DNA from: Streptomyces sp. NBC_01275
GTDB taxonomy: Bacteria > Actinomycetota > Actinomycetes > Streptomycetales > Streptomycetaceae
DNA length: 64,000 nt
Assembly: GCF_026340655.1 (NCBI RefSeq)
Contig: NZ_JAPEOZ010000001.1
Span: 2,480,001 to 2,544,000 of the forward strand
Direction of reading: 5' to 3'
Positions 21,734 through 30,218 of this stretch are shown here, piece by piece. The notes under the pieces were generated by a model. The model worked only from the letters and a program-made list of their open reading frames with translations, did not search any database and was not told where the DNA came from. The position numbers and the translations under genes are program-made. The first letter of the stretch is position 1, and every line of letters begins with the position of its first letter.

Positions 21734-23431
21734 TCAGGCGGTGGCGAACCAGACCGTCGTGTCCGCCGGCACCTTCGCCTCGCCGCCGTCCGTCTCGCTC
21801 ACCTCTCCGCTCGCGAGCAGCACCCGCCCGTACGCCGGGGTCGTCACCGACTCCTCGCCGGTGTTCGCGACGCACACGAACTCCCCGCGACGGAAGGCGA
21901 GTACGCCCTCCGGGGCCTTCAGCCACTCCACCGAGTCGCCCGCGCCCAGGTCGGGCCGGGCGCGACGGATGCGGAGCGCCTCGCGGTACAGCTCCAGGGT
22001 CGAGTCGGGGACGCCTTCCTGCGCCTCGACGCTCAACTCCGCCCAGCTCGACGGCTGGGGCAGCCAGCTGCCGCCGCTGCCGAAGCCGTACGAGGCGCCC
22101 GCCCGGGTCCACGGGATCGGGACCCGGCAGCCGTCACGGAAGCCGTCCTGGCCTGCGCCGCGGAAGTACGCCGGGTCCTGGCGCACCTCGTCGGGCAGGT
22201 CGACGACGTCCGGGAGGCCGAGTTCCTCGCCCTGGTAGACGTACGCCGAGCCGGGCAGCGCCAGCATCAGCAGCGTGGCCGCTCGTGCGCGGCGCAGGCC
22301 CAGCTCGCGGTCGCCGGCGGTGCGGATCTGGGTGCCGAGGCCGGGCGGGTTGGCGAAGCGGGTGGCGTGGCGGGTGACGTCGTGGTTGGACAGGACCCAG
22401 GTGGCGGGCGCGCCGACCGGGCGCATCGCCTCCAGGGTGCGGTCGACGACCTCCCGCAGCTCCCGCGCGTCCCACTCGGTGGCCAGGTACTGGAAGTTGA
22501 AGGCCTGGTGCAGCTCGTCGGGACGGACGTAGTTCGCGGTGCGCTCCACGGTCGGCGTCCACGCCTCGGCGACGAAGATGCGCTCGCCCGAGTACTCGTC
22601 GAGGATGAGACGCCACTGGCGGTAGATCTCGTGCACGCCGTCCTGGTCGAAGAACGGCATGACATCGTTGCCCAGCAGCTTGAGCTGGTCGTGGGAGCCG
22701 AGGTCGGGCAGGCCGTGCGCCTTCACCAGACCGTGGGCCACGTCGATGCGGAAGCCGTCGACGCCCATGTCCAGCCAGAAGCGGAGGATGGAGCGGAACT
22801 CGTCGCCGACGGCCGGGTGTTCCCAGTTGAAGTCGGGCTGCTCGGGCGCGAAGAGGTGGAGGTACCACTCGCCCGGGGCGCCGTCGGGCTCGGTGACCCG
22901 CGTCCAGGCCGGGCCGCCGAAGATGGACTCCCAGTCGTTGGGCGGGAGTTCGCCGCTCGCGCCCTTGCCGGGACGGAAGTGGTAGCGGTCGCGCAGGGAC
23001 GAGCCGGGACCTTCGCGCAACGCCCGCTTGAACCACTCGTGTTGGTCGGAGGAATGGTTCGGGACCAGGTCGACGATGATCCTCAGCCCGAGGTCACGGG
23101 CGTCGCGGATCAGCGCGTCGGCGTCGAGGAGGTTGCCGAACATGGGGTCGACGGCGCGGTAGTCGGCGACGTCGTAGCCGGCGTCGGCCTGCGGGGAGGC
23201 GTAGTAGGGGCTGAGCCACACGGCGTCCACGCCGAGGTCGCGCAGATACGGGAGGCGGGAGCGTACGCCTTCCAGGTCGCCCATGCCGTCGCCGTTGCTG
23301 TCGGCGAAGCTGCGCGGGTACACCTGGTAGATCACCGCGTCCCGCCACCAGTCGCGCCGCTTGGCGACGGTGGCGACGGCCGCTGCGGACCGTGTGGTGG
23401 GGGCCGGGGCTGCGGAGTGCTGCTGGCTCAT
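21734..23431 (-). CDS. aglA: Alpha-glucosidase (GH13), cytoplasmic
   Basis: The 565-residue enzyme is started at ATG (complement of 23431) behind AAGGA, where MSQQHS leads an Ala/Thr-rich stretch without a signal peptide; it therefore acts inside the cell. Oligo-1,6-/alpha-glucosidase subfamily features are RRDWWRDAVIYQVYPRSFADSNGDGMGDLEG, in two overlapping parts, VDLVPNHSSDQHEWF, DGFRIDVAHG (nucleophile about 226), VAEAWTP (acid about 285) and VLSNHDVTRH (about 347). It should release glucose from the non-reducing end of maltose and maltodextrins brought in by MalEFG. It is 62 bases downstream of malG on the same strand and precedes a strong terminator, so it closes the mal operon. Confidence 0.94.
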   Translation of the reverse strand: MSQQHSAAPAPTTRSAAAVATVAKRRDWWRDAVIYQVYPRSFADSNGDGMGDLEGVRSRLPYLRDLGVDAVWLSPYYASPQADAGYDVADYRAVDPMFGNLLDADALIRDARDLGLRIIVDLVPNHSSDQHEWFKRALREGPGSSLRDRYHFRPGKGASGELPPNDWESIFGGPAWTRVTEPDGAPGEWYLHLFAPEQPDFNWEHPAVGDEFRSILRFWLDMGVDGFRIDVAHGLVKAHGLPDLGSHDQLKLLGNDVMPFFDQDGVHEIYRQWRLILDEYSGERIFVAEAWTPTVERTANYVRPDELHQAFNFQYLATEWDARELREVVDRTLEAMRPVGAPATWVLSNHDVTRHATRFANPPGLGTQIRTAGDRELGLRRARAATLLMLALPGSAYVYQGEELGLPDVVDLPDEVRQDPAYFRGAGQDGFRDGCRVPIPWTRAGASYGFGSGGSWLPQPSSWAELSVEAQEGVPDSTLELYREALRIRRARPDLGAGDSVEWLKAPEGVLAFRRGEFVCVANTGEESVTTPAYGRVLLASGEVSETDGGEAKVPADTTVWFATA

Positions 23432-23493
23432 GGCGTCCTTGGAACGTGTGGGAGCGTGTCGGAACGTAACTGGGTTGCTGGCATGGGATGTGC

Positions 23494-24384
23494 TCAGCCT
23501 TTCGTGCCGCCCGCGGTGAGGCCGGCCACCAGGTTCTTCTGCACGAGGTAGAAGAACGCGGCGGCGGGTATCGCGATCAGCACCGCGGTGGCGGCCATCA
23601 GGTTGCGCTGGGAGTCGTGTTCGCTGACGAAGGTCTGCAGGCCGACGGCGAGCGTGTACTTGTCGTCGCTGAGCATGAACGTCGAGGCGAAGGCGACCTC
23701 GCTGAAGGCGGTGAGGAAGTTGTAGAAGGCGGCTACCGCGAGGCCGGGCTTGGCGAGCGGGAGGATCAGCCGGAAGAAGGTGCCGAACGGGGTGAGCCCG
23801 TCGACGCGTCCCGCCTCGTCGATCTCGAAGGGGATGGTGTCGAAGTACCCCTTGAGCAGCCAGGCGCTGTACGGCACGACCGTGGTGCAGTAGACCAGGA
23901 TGAGGCCGAAGTAGTTGTCGATGAGCTTCAGGTCCGAGAGGATCTGGTACATCGGCACCATCAGCACGGCGACCGGGAACATCTGGGTGACCAGCAGCAC
24001 CCACATGAACTTCCGGTAGCCGGGGAAGCGCATGCGGGAGACCGCGTAGCCGGTGGTGGCGGCGATCAGCACGCCGATGGCCGTGGTGCCCAGCGTGACG
24101 ATGAGCGAACTCGTCAGCCAGTCGAAGAACTTGGTGTGCTGAAGGACGAACGAGTAGTTGTCGAACGTCATCTTGTCCCAGATGCCGCCGGGGTGCAGGT
24201 AGTCGTCCTTGTCCGGGCCGAGGGACAGATAGACCAGCCAGCCGATCGGGAAGAGCGCGATCAGGCTCGCGACGATCAGGATGCCGTGCGAGACGAGGGA
24301 GCCGGCCAGGCTGTTCTCGCCGCGACGCCGGGGCCGGTCGGGCCGACTGGCGACCGCGGTCGTCGTAGTCGTCGTCGTACTCAT
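23494..24384 (-). CDS. malG: Maltose/maltodextrin ABC transporter permease MalG
   Basis: The 296-residue inner-membrane permease starts MSTTTTTTTAVAS from a run of ACG/ACT codons. It has about six membrane segments, the first being GILIVASLIALFPIGWLVYLSL. The EAA loop that docks the ATPase reads EIDEAGRVDGLTPFGTFF, with RLILPLAKPG. The C-terminus LVQKNLVAGLTAGGTKG is the standard MalG ending (QKxxVxGLTAGAVKG in enterobacteria), supporting the maltose assignment. It lies 13 bases after malF. No transporter ATPase gene is present in the cluster, so a multi-use ATPase (MsiK in other streptomycetes) is presumed. Confidence 0.95.
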   Translation of the reverse strand: MSTTTTTTTAVASRPDRPRRRGENSLAGSLVSHGILIVASLIALFPIGWLVYLSLGPDKDDYLHPGGIWDKMTFDNYSFVLQHTKFFDWLTSSLIVTLGTTAIGVLIAATTGYAVSRMRFPGYRKFMWVLLVTQMFPVAVLMVPMYQILSDLKLIDNYFGLILVYCTTVVPYSAWLLKGYFDTIPFEIDEAGRVDGLTPFGTFFRLILPLAKPGLAVAAFYNFLTAFSEVAFASTFMLSDDKYTLAVGLQTFVSEHDSQRNLMAATAVLIAIPAAAFFYLVQKNLVAGLTAGGTKG

Positions 24385-24397
24385 GGGAACTCCTGCC

Positions 24398-25402
24398 TCA
24401 GATCGCGAGCTGCTGCTCGTTGCGGTTCAGCCAGCGGCGGTAGAACGAGGTGAAGACGATCAGGATGGCCAGCAGCAGGATGCCGTAGGCGGCGGACTGG
24501 GCGAATTCGCGTGGCTGCTGTCCGAAGCCGAGGAAGTACGCCCAGGTGACGAGGATCTGCGCGTCGGGGGCGGTCTTGCCGAACAGCAGGAAGATCACGG
24601 CGAACTGGTTGAAGGTCCAGATCACGCCGAGCAGGACGACGGTGGAGCTGACGGACCGCAGACCCGGCAGGGTGACGTACCGGAAGCGCTGCCAGGCGCT
24701 GGCGCCGTCCATCTCGGCAGCCTCGTACAGCGATCCGTCGATGGACTGGAGGCCGCCGAGCAGCGAGATCATCATGAACGGCACTCCGCACCAGGTGTTG
24801 ACCATGATGGCGGCGAACCGCTGCCAGAAGGTGTCCTCCAGCCACAGCGGCGACGGCAGATGCAGTGCGTCGAGCGCGGAGTTGAGGATGCCGCCGTCCG
24901 CGAGCATGAACCGCCAGCCGAAGACGGTGACGAAGGTGGGCACGGCCCACGGCAGCACCAGGATCATCCGGTACAGGGTCCGGCCGCGCAGCTTCTGGTT
25001 GAGCAGCAGCGCGAGGCCGAGGCCGATGGTGTAGTGCAGTGTGACGCAGGCGGCCGTCCACACGATCGTCCAGATGAAGTGCGACCAGAAGCGGTCGTAC
25101 GCCGTCGGGCCCCACAGGATGTCGGCGTAGTTGTCCAGGCCGATGAACTTGTAGGTGGCGTCGATGTGGTTGACGCCGATCGTGCGCGCGCTGTTGAGGC
25201 TGTCGGCGTCGGTGAGCGTCAGATAGAGGCCGTACACCAGGGGATAGAGCACGAGGACGCCGAGGACGATCACGACCGGGGCGATCATCGCGTACGCGTA
25301 CCAGTGCTTCTGGTAGCCCTGCTTCAGGCGCTGCGCCGGCCCGGGCCGGGGCGCGCGCTCACCGCGGCGCTTGCCGGTCGCGCGGTCGATGGCGACTGTC
25401 AT
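24398..25402 (-). CDS. malF: Maltose/maltodextrin ABC transporter permease MalF
   Basis: The 334-residue permease begins with about 35 basic cytoplasmic residues, followed by WYAYAMIAPVVIVLGVLVLYPLVYGLYLTL and five further membrane segments. The EAA loop reads YEAAEMDGASAWQRFRYVTLPGLR, which fits the consensus EAAxxDGAxxxxxFxxIxLP. It lacks the long periplasmic P2 loop of enterobacterial MalF, as expected for Gram-positive members. It pairs with MalG to form the pore for maltodextrin uptake. It is separated from malE by 162 bases containing a hairpin, and from malG by 13 bases. Confidence 0.95.
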   Translation of the reverse strand: MTVAIDRATGKRRGERAPRPGPAQRLKQGYQKHWYAYAMIAPVVIVLGVLVLYPLVYGLYLTLTDADSLNSARTIGVNHIDATYKFIGLDNYADILWGPTAYDRFWSHFIWTIVWTAACVTLHYTIGLGLALLLNQKLRGRTLYRMILVLPWAVPTFVTVFGWRFMLADGGILNSALDALHLPSPLWLEDTFWQRFAAIMVNTWCGVPFMMISLLGGLQSIDGSLYEAAEMDGASAWQRFRYVTLPGLRSVSSTVVLLGVIWTFNQFAVIFLLFGKTAPDAQILVTWAYFLGFGQQPREFAQSAAYGILLLAILIVFTSFYRRWLNRNEQQLAI

Positions 25403-25509
25403 GGTTCGACACCTTCTGGAAGTTCAAGGGGGTGTACGGCTCAACGGGTCTACGGCGTAAAGGTGTACGGCGTAAGGGTGTACGGCTCCCAGGCGTGCGG
25501 GAAGAGCCG

Positions 25510-25557
25510 GTGACCGCCGGATCGCTCCCCCCGTGCTGTGGGCGCTCCGGCGGTCAC
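25510..25557 (-). terminator. Intercistronic hairpin between malE and malF
   Basis: GTGACCGCCGGA (25510-25521) pairs perfectly with TCCGGCGGTCAC (25546-25557) over a 24-base loop that can extend the pairing. It starts 8 bases after the malE stop. Such a hairpin can protect or partially terminate, giving more binding protein than permease. Confidence 0.75.
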
Positions 25558-25564
25558 TCGGCGT

Positions 25565-26839
25565 CTACTTGCTGAAGTCCGGAACCAGCTTCTGGATCGC
25601 GAGCTCGGCGTTGCTCAGGCCCTTGTCGAGGGACTCCTTGCCGCCGGCGATCTTCGGCAGTTCGGTGTCGAGCGGACCCCACAGGGAGCTGTACTCCGGC
25701 AGCGCCGGGCGCGGCTGGGCGGCGCCCAGGACCGTCTGGTAGCCGGCGATGCCCGGGTCGGCCTTGACCGCGGTGGTGTAGGCGTCGTCGCGCGTCGGCA
25801 GCGTGGAGTTCTTCAGCGCGATGGTCGCCTGGGACTTCGCGGAGGTCATGAAGTTGACGAACTTCAGGGCCGCCTTCTGGTGCGCCGCGTCCGAGCCGGC
25901 GTACACGGACAGGTTGTGGCCGCCGGTCGGGGCGCCCGCCTTGCCGGTGGAGCCGGCCGGGACGGTGGCGATGCCGAGGTTGGCCTTGTCCTTGAACGCC
26001 GCGCCCTTGTAGAAGTTCGTGATCTCCCAGGGGCCCTGCACGATCGCGGCGACCTTGCCGTTGACGAACGCGTCCTGGATGTGGGCGTAGGCGTCGGCGG
26101 TGGTGTCGGCCTTGTGCAGCCCCTTGCCGTCGAACAGGCCCAGCCAGGTGCCGTAGGCCTTCTTGGCGGCGGCCGAGTTCACGGTGATCTTCTTGGCGTC
26201 GGCGTCGACGGTGTCGGTGCCCTCGCCGTAGAGGAAGGACTGGGCGTAGTAGGCCTGGGTGGAGCCCCAGTAGCCGTCGACGCCGGTCTTCGCCTTGACG
26301 GTGGCGGCGGCGGTCTTCAGGTCGTCCCAGGTCTTCGGGGCCTCGGTGATGCCGGCCTTCTCGAAGAGCTGCTTGTTGTAGACCAGCGCGAGCGTGTCGG
26401 TGACCAGCGGAACGCCGTACGTCTTGCCCTCGTACTTGGCCTGCTCGACCAGGTTCGACTTGAACTTCGCCTGGTCGGCGAGGGCCTCGGTGCCGTCCAG
26501 CGGCAGGAAGAAGCCCTTCTTGGCGAAGGCGGGGGTCCAGCCGACCTCGGAGCGCAGCACGTCCGGGGCGCCGGACGCGCCGGCGGCCGTGTCGAACTTG
26601 TTCTGCGCCTGGTCGAAGGGCACGTTGACGTACTTGACCTTGACGTCCTTGTTGGCGGCCTCGAACTCCTTGACCAAGGCCTGGTACGTCGGCGCCTCGT
26701 TGGTCGCGTTGGAGGTGTCCCACCAGGTGATGGTGACCGGGCCGGACGAGTCGTCGCTGCCGCTGTCGTCTCCGCCGCAGGCCGTCGCCGCCAGGGCGAG
26801 GGACGCCACCAGCGCGGTGGCCGCTATGCCACGCCGCAT
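25565..26839 (-). CDS. malE: Maltose/maltodextrin-binding lipoprotein MalE
   Basis: The 424-residue solute-binding protein has a lipobox (AATAC, cysteine 21) after a short signal sequence and starts at ATG behind AAGGAG. The mature part follows the family-1 extracellular binding-protein layout: VTITWWDTSNATNEAPTYQALVKEFEAAN, GVPLVTDTLALVYNKQLFEKAGI, GPWEITNFYKG, GGHNLSVYAGSD. It is tethered to the outer face of the membrane and hands maltose or maltodextrins to MalFG. As the first gene of the operon it is preceded by a CTTGCA...TGCAAG repeat, and the hairpin behind it allows higher expression than the permease genes. Confidence 0.95.
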   Translation of the reverse strand: MRRGIAATALVASLALAATACGGDDSGSDDSSGPVTITWWDTSNATNEAPTYQALVKEFEAANKDVKVKYVNVPFDQAQNKFDTAAGASGAPDVLRSEVGWTPAFAKKGFFLPLDGTEALADQAKFKSNLVEQAKYEGKTYGVPLVTDTLALVYNKQLFEKAGITEAPKTWDDLKTAAATVKAKTGVDGYWGSTQAYYAQSFLYGEGTDTVDADAKKITVNSAAAKKAYGTWLGLFDGKGLHKADTTADAYAHIQDAFVNGKVAAIVQGPWEITNFYKGAAFKDKANLGIATVPAGSTGKAGAPTGGHNLSVYAGSDAAHQKAALKFVNFMTSAKSQATIALKNSTLPTRDDAYTTAVKADPGIAGYQTVLGAAQPRPALPEYSSLWGPLDTELPKIAGGKESLDKGLSNAELAIQKLVPDFSK

Positions 26840-26970
26840 GAGTTCTCCTTGAGAGTGAAGGCTCGAGTGCTACAGGTCACGGCCCCGTCCGCCGCCCCTG
26901 TCGACTTGCCGACTGCGCCTTTGCCGCGGCCGAGCACCGGGAACGTAACAGCCATGTAAGCGCGACGAAA

Positions 26971-26999
26971 GGTCTTGCAGCAAAAAAGTGCAAGAGACC
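26971..26999. promoter_or_regulatory. malE operator: MalR operator candidate upstream of malE
   Basis: GGTCTTGCA (26971-26979) and TGCAAGAGACC (26989-26999) are inverted around GCAAAAAAG. The CTTGCAG heptad is the element known to matter for maltose control in other streptomycete amylase and malE promoters. It lies 132 bases before the malE start. Confidence 0.72.
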
Positions 27000-27073
27000 T
27001 TCGAAGTTATCCGTGCGTGACCTGGAAGCGATCGCCATGAGACGCTTGTTTACGCCCGTCGAGCAGTTGGGGC

Positions 27074-27103
27074 GGCTTGTGCAAGACTCTGCAAGCTCTT
27101 GCC
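27074..27103. promoter_or_regulatory. Second CTTGC/GCAAG cluster upstream of malR
   Basis: GCTTGTGCAAGACTCTGCAAG, then CTCTTGCC, gives two direct GCAAG copies flanked by CTTGT/CTTGC in opposite orientation, about 115 bases before the MalR start. Together with 26971-26999 it frames the malE-malR divergent gap of 379 bases. Otherwise the gap shows no gene. Confidence 0.6.
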
Positions 27104-27218
27104 ATCACTTTCATGAGGGAGCGCGATGACGCAGCAGTCCGGGCGGAGCCGGTCGACAGGTCGCCCACGGCGTCCGATTGGTGTGCAAGGTGAGGTCCGG
27201 CCGGTACAGTCCACCCCT

Positions 27219-28253
27219 GTGACCACACGGCTTGCCGACATCGCCGCGCAGGCGGGGGTGAGCGAAGCGACCGTCAGCCGCGTCCTCAACGGCAAGCCTG
27301 GCGTCGCCGCCACCACCCGCCAGTCCGTGCTCGCCGCGCTGGACGTCCTGGGCTACGAGCGCCCGGTCCGTCTGCGCCAGCGCAGCGCGGGCCTCGTCGG
27401 CCTCATCACGCCCGAGCTGGAGAACCCGATATTCCCGGCCCTGGCCCAGGTCATCGGCCAGGCGCTGACCCGGCAGGGTTACACCCCGGTCCTCGCCACC
27501 CAGACCCCGGGCGGCTCCACGGAGGACGAGCTGACCGAGATGCTGGTGGACCGCGGGGTCGCCGGCATCATCTACGTCTCCGGCCTGCACGCGGACACCA
27601 CGGCCGACACCCAGCGCTATGAGCAGCTGCGCGCCCAGGGCGTCCCCTTCGTCCTGGTGGACGGCTTCTCCCCGAAGGTCCAGGCCCCCTTCATCTCCCC
27701 CGACGACCGCGCCGCGATGACTCTGGCGGTCACCCACCTCGTCTCGCTCGGCCACACCCGGGTCGGCCTGGCCCTGGGCCCGAAGCGCTTCGTGCCGGTG
27801 CAGCGCAAGATCGAGGGGTTCGTCCGCACGATGCAGGACCAGCTGGGCCTGAGCGCGCAGACGATCGAGTCGGAGCTGGTCCAGCACTCCCTCTACACCC
27901 TGGAGGGCGGCCAGGCGGCGACGAACGCGCTGATCGACCGGGGCTGTACGGCGATCGTGTGCGCCAGCGACATGATGGCCCTGGGCGCGATACGAGCGGC
28001 CCGGCAACGCGGCCTCGCGGTCCCCCAGGACGTCTCCGTGGTCGGTTTCGACGACTCGCCCCTGATCGCCTTCACCGACCCGCCCCTGACGACCGTCCGC
28101 AAGCCGGTCCCCGCGATGGGCCAGGCCGCGGTCCGCACCCTGCTGGAGGAGATCGGCGGGACGCCGGCGCCGCACAGCGAGTTCGTGTTCATGCCGGAGC
28201 TGGTGGTACGCGGTTCGACCGCTTCGGCCCCCGGGGACCGGAATCGTCCGTAA
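27219..28253 (+). CDS. malR: LacI-family maltose repressor MalR
   Basis: The 344-residue regulator is started at GTG 27219 so that TTRLADIAAQAGVSEATVSRVLNGK is N-terminal, as in all LacI proteins. An upstream ATG at 27126 would add 31 unlikely residues. The helix-turn-helix with the hinge helix is followed by the periplasmic-binding-like domain: GLVGLITPELENPIFPALAQ, VAGIIYVSGLH, VPFVLVDGF, ALGAIRAARQRGLAVPQDVSVVGFDDSPL. No ribosome site precedes GTG 27219, but TACAGT at 27205-27210 is placed like a -10 box, suggesting a leaderless mRNA. It is divergent from malE and presumably represses it and the amylases until maltotriose or a similar inducer appears (family knowledge). Confidence 0.95.
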   Translation: MTTRLADIAAQAGVSEATVSRVLNGKPGVAATTRQSVLAALDVLGYERPVRLRQRSAGLVGLITPELENPIFPALAQVIGQALTRQGYTPVLATQTPGGSTEDELTEMLVDRGVAGIIYVSGLHADTTADTQRYEQLRAQGVPFVLVDGFSPKVQAPFISPDDRAAMTLAVTHLVSLGHTRVGLALGPKRFVPVQRKIEGFVRTMQDQLGLSAQTIESELVQHSLYTLEGGQAATNALIDRGCTAIVCASDMMALGAIRAARQRGLAVPQDVSVVGFDDSPLIAFTDPPLTTVRKPVPAMGQAAVRTLLEEIGGTPAPHSEFVFMPELVVRGSTASAPGDRNRP

Positions 28254-28385
28254 GGCGGAGAACTCGGGGTTTTCACCCACTGCGCCCGGAGGAGACCGCG
28301 CACTCTCCCTGACGTAGAACATGCGGGTCGAACCCGACCGCGGGATGATCGGGGCGACAGGGCTTTTCTGGCAGACTTTATGTCC

Positions 28386-29270
28386 ATGGGTGAATCGACC
28401 GTGACGCCACTGGAAGGCCGTGATCAGGCCCTTCCGCAGCCTGTCACGGCCGGGGTCCGGCAGCGCCCCATGGACCGCCTGCGCACCCCCCGCCGCCCCC
28501 GCCTCTGGTTCGAGGTCCTGCTCATCGCGGTGAGCTACTGGACGTACTCCCTGATCCGCAACGCGGTCCCGGAGCAGCGCGGCGCCGCGCTGCGCAACGC
28601 GGACTGGATCTGGTCGGTCGAGAACCATCTGAGCATCGCCGTGGAGGAGTCCGTCAACCACGCGGTGAACTCGGTGACCTGGCTGATCATCGGCATGAAC
28701 TACTACTACGCGACGCTGCACTTCGTCATCACCCTGGGCGTCCTGGTCTGGCTCTACCGCAGCCACCCCGGCCGCTACGCGGCGACCCGCCTCGTCCTCT
28801 TCGCCACCACCGCCGTGGCCCTGATCGGCTACTACTTCTACCCCCTGGCGCCCCCGCGCCTGATGCCGGGCGGCGACTTCATCGACACGGTCGTGGTCCA
28901 CCGGACCTGGGGCTCGATGGCCTCCGGCGACCTGAAGCACATGTCGAACCAGTACGCCGCGATGCCGTCCATGCACATCGGCTGGTCCCTGTGGTGCGGC
29001 CTGACGATCTTCGCCCTGGCCTCCGTGCCCTGGGTACGGATCCTGGGCCTCCTGTACCCGGCGGCCACCCTGCTGGTCATCGTCGCCACGGCCAACCACT
29101 TCTGGCTGGACGCGGTGGGCGGCATCCTCTGCCTGACCTTCGGCTTCACGGTGGCCCGCATCTGGTACGGCGCGCTGCCGTACCACCTGCCCAGGACGGT
29201 GCCGCCGAGGAAGAAGGCGCCGGAGCGGTTGTCTCCGAGGCCCGCGCAGCCTCCCGCAGGGCCTCGATGA
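28386..29270 (+). CDS. Integral membrane PAP2-superfamily phosphatase/transferase
   Basis: The 294-residue membrane protein starts at ATG 28386 (ATG 28380 is an alternative; neither has a clear ribosome site). Six or so hydrophobic segments surround the PAP2 signature. MPSMHIGWSLW carries the histidine of motif 2, and ANHFWLDAVGG carries the histidine/aspartate pair of motif 3. GYYFYPLAPPRLMPGG is shared with inositol-phosphoceramide-synthase-like bacterial members. It probably removes or transfers phosphate on lipid head groups at the outer membrane face. The last 125 bases overlap the 3' end of the convergent LysR-type gene. The 132 bases after malR hold no obvious terminator. Confidence 0.87.
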   Translation: MGESTVTPLEGRDQALPQPVTAGVRQRPMDRLRTPRRPRLWFEVLLIAVSYWTYSLIRNAVPEQRGAALRNADWIWSVENHLSIAVEESVNHAVNSVTWLIIGMNYYYATLHFVITLGVLVWLYRSHPGRYAATRLVLFATTAVALIGYYFYPLAPPRLMPGGDFIDTVVVHRTWGSMASGDLKHMSNQYAAMPSMHIGWSLWCGLTIFALASVPWVRILGLLYPAATLLVIVATANHFWLDAVGGILCLTFGFTVARIWYGALPYHLPRTVPPRKKAPERLSPRPAQPPAGPR

Positions 29271-30132
29271 AGGCCGCCAGCGCGGGCTGCTGAGGCGAAG
29301 CGCTGTCCCTCACCACCGCGTGGATGGTGCGCACCGGCACCGGATCGCGCACCTCGCGGACGACCACCCCCGGATGCCGGCTGCCCAGCCCCAGACGCGG
29401 CACGAGACTCACACCGAGCCCCGCGGCGACGAACCCCTGCGCGGTCGCATAGTCCTCGCTCTCGACGACGACCCGCGGCCGAAACCCGGCAGCCGCGCAC
29501 GCGTCGACCTGGGCGTCACGACAGGGCCCGGCCCACTCGCTCCCGACGAACGGCTCCTCGGCCAGCTCCCCCAGCCGCACATCGGGCCGCCCGGCCAGCC
29601 GATGCCCGAGAGGCAGCACGACGAGATAGGGATCATCCAGCAACCACACACTCCGTACGCCATGGCGGTCGTCCCCCGCCGACCCCACCAACAGGGCCAG
29701 ATCGGCCCGCCCCTCCTTGACGTCCGGCAGCGCGTCCCCGGGCCCGGTCACCAGCTTCAGCTCGATCTGGACGCCCGGATGACTCTCCCGCACCCGCGCC
29801 ACCGCAGGGGCGACGAGCCCGGCCCCCGCCGTGGCGAAGTACCGCACCGACAGCCGCCCCGTACGCCCCGCGAGCAGGTCGCCCAGGGCGGCCTCCGCCT
29901 CGGCGAGCTGCCGCCCGATTGCGTCCGCGTACCCGGTGAGCAGCAGTCCGGCGGCGGTGGGCCGCACCCCGCGCCCGACCCGCTCCAGCAGTACGACGCC
30001 CGCCTCCCGCTCCAGGGCCGCGACCTGCTGACTGACGGCGGACGGCGTGTACCCCAGCACAGCCGCCGCCCCCGTGACGGACCCGCTCCCCACGACTGCC
30101 CGCAACACCTGCATCCGCCGCACATCAAGCAT
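29146..30132 (-). CDS. LysR-family transcriptional regulator
   Basis: The 328-residue regulator has a classical N-terminal winged helix-turn-helix (MQVLRAVVGSGSVTGAAAVLGYTPSAVSQQVAALE) and a LysR effector domain (GRLSVRYFATAGAGLVAPAVARV, ADLALLVG, PYLVVLPLGHRLAG, GLGVSLVPRLGL). The last 40 residues (Pro/Ser/Ala/Arg-rich) are not part of the family core and are encoded entirely within the overlap with the PAP2 gene. This suggests that the original stop was lost and reading extended. It is divergent from the EamA transporter gene over 86 bases, the classic LysR arrangement, so it probably controls that transporter. Confidence 0.92.
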   Translation of the reverse strand: MLDVRRMQVLRAVVGSGSVTGAAAVLGYTPSAVSQQVAALEREAGVVLLERVGRGVRPTAAGLLLTGYADAIGRQLAEAEAALGDLLAGRTGRLSVRYFATAGAGLVAPAVARVRESHPGVQIELKLVTGPGDALPDVKEGRADLALLVGSAGDDRHGVRSVWLLDDPYLVVLPLGHRLAGRPDVRLGELAEEPFVGSEWAGPCRDAQVDACAAAGFRPRVVVESEDYATAQGFVAAGLGVSLVPRLGLGSRHPGVVVREVRDPVPVRTIHAVVRDSASPQQPALAAFIEALREAARASETTAPAPSSSAAPSWAGGTAARRTRCGPP

Positions 30133-30218
30133 GGAACCACCATAATGCAGCTGGGCTTAACAGTACATGCAGAACATTTCACTTGTCCTTCCAGAAAGAA
30201 GAGGCAACCGTTGTCCTC
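30133..30218. promoter_or_regulatory. LysR/EamA divergent promoter region
   Basis: This AT-richer stretch separates the two divergent starts. It includes TAATGCAG and the near-inverted ATGCAGCTGGGC...ACATGCAGAACAT. An ATGCA repeat (30153 and 30171 regions) could be the LysR site; no exact boundary can be set. Confidence 0.45.

Noticed and set aside
25525..25537. Third copy of the interspersed element (CTCCCCCCGTGCT shared with 17455)
   Set aside because: Only 13 bases match, and they form the loop of the malE-malF hairpin. The other half of the element is absent.
23494..26839. Missing ABC ATPase as a broken gene within malEFG
   Set aside because: The gaps are too short. Streptomycete sugar importers normally share a distant ATPase, so absence is expected.
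27126..27218. N-terminal extension of MalR from ATG 27126
   Set aside because: It would put 31 residues before the helix-turn-helix, contrary to LacI family structure, and overlaps operator-type repeats.
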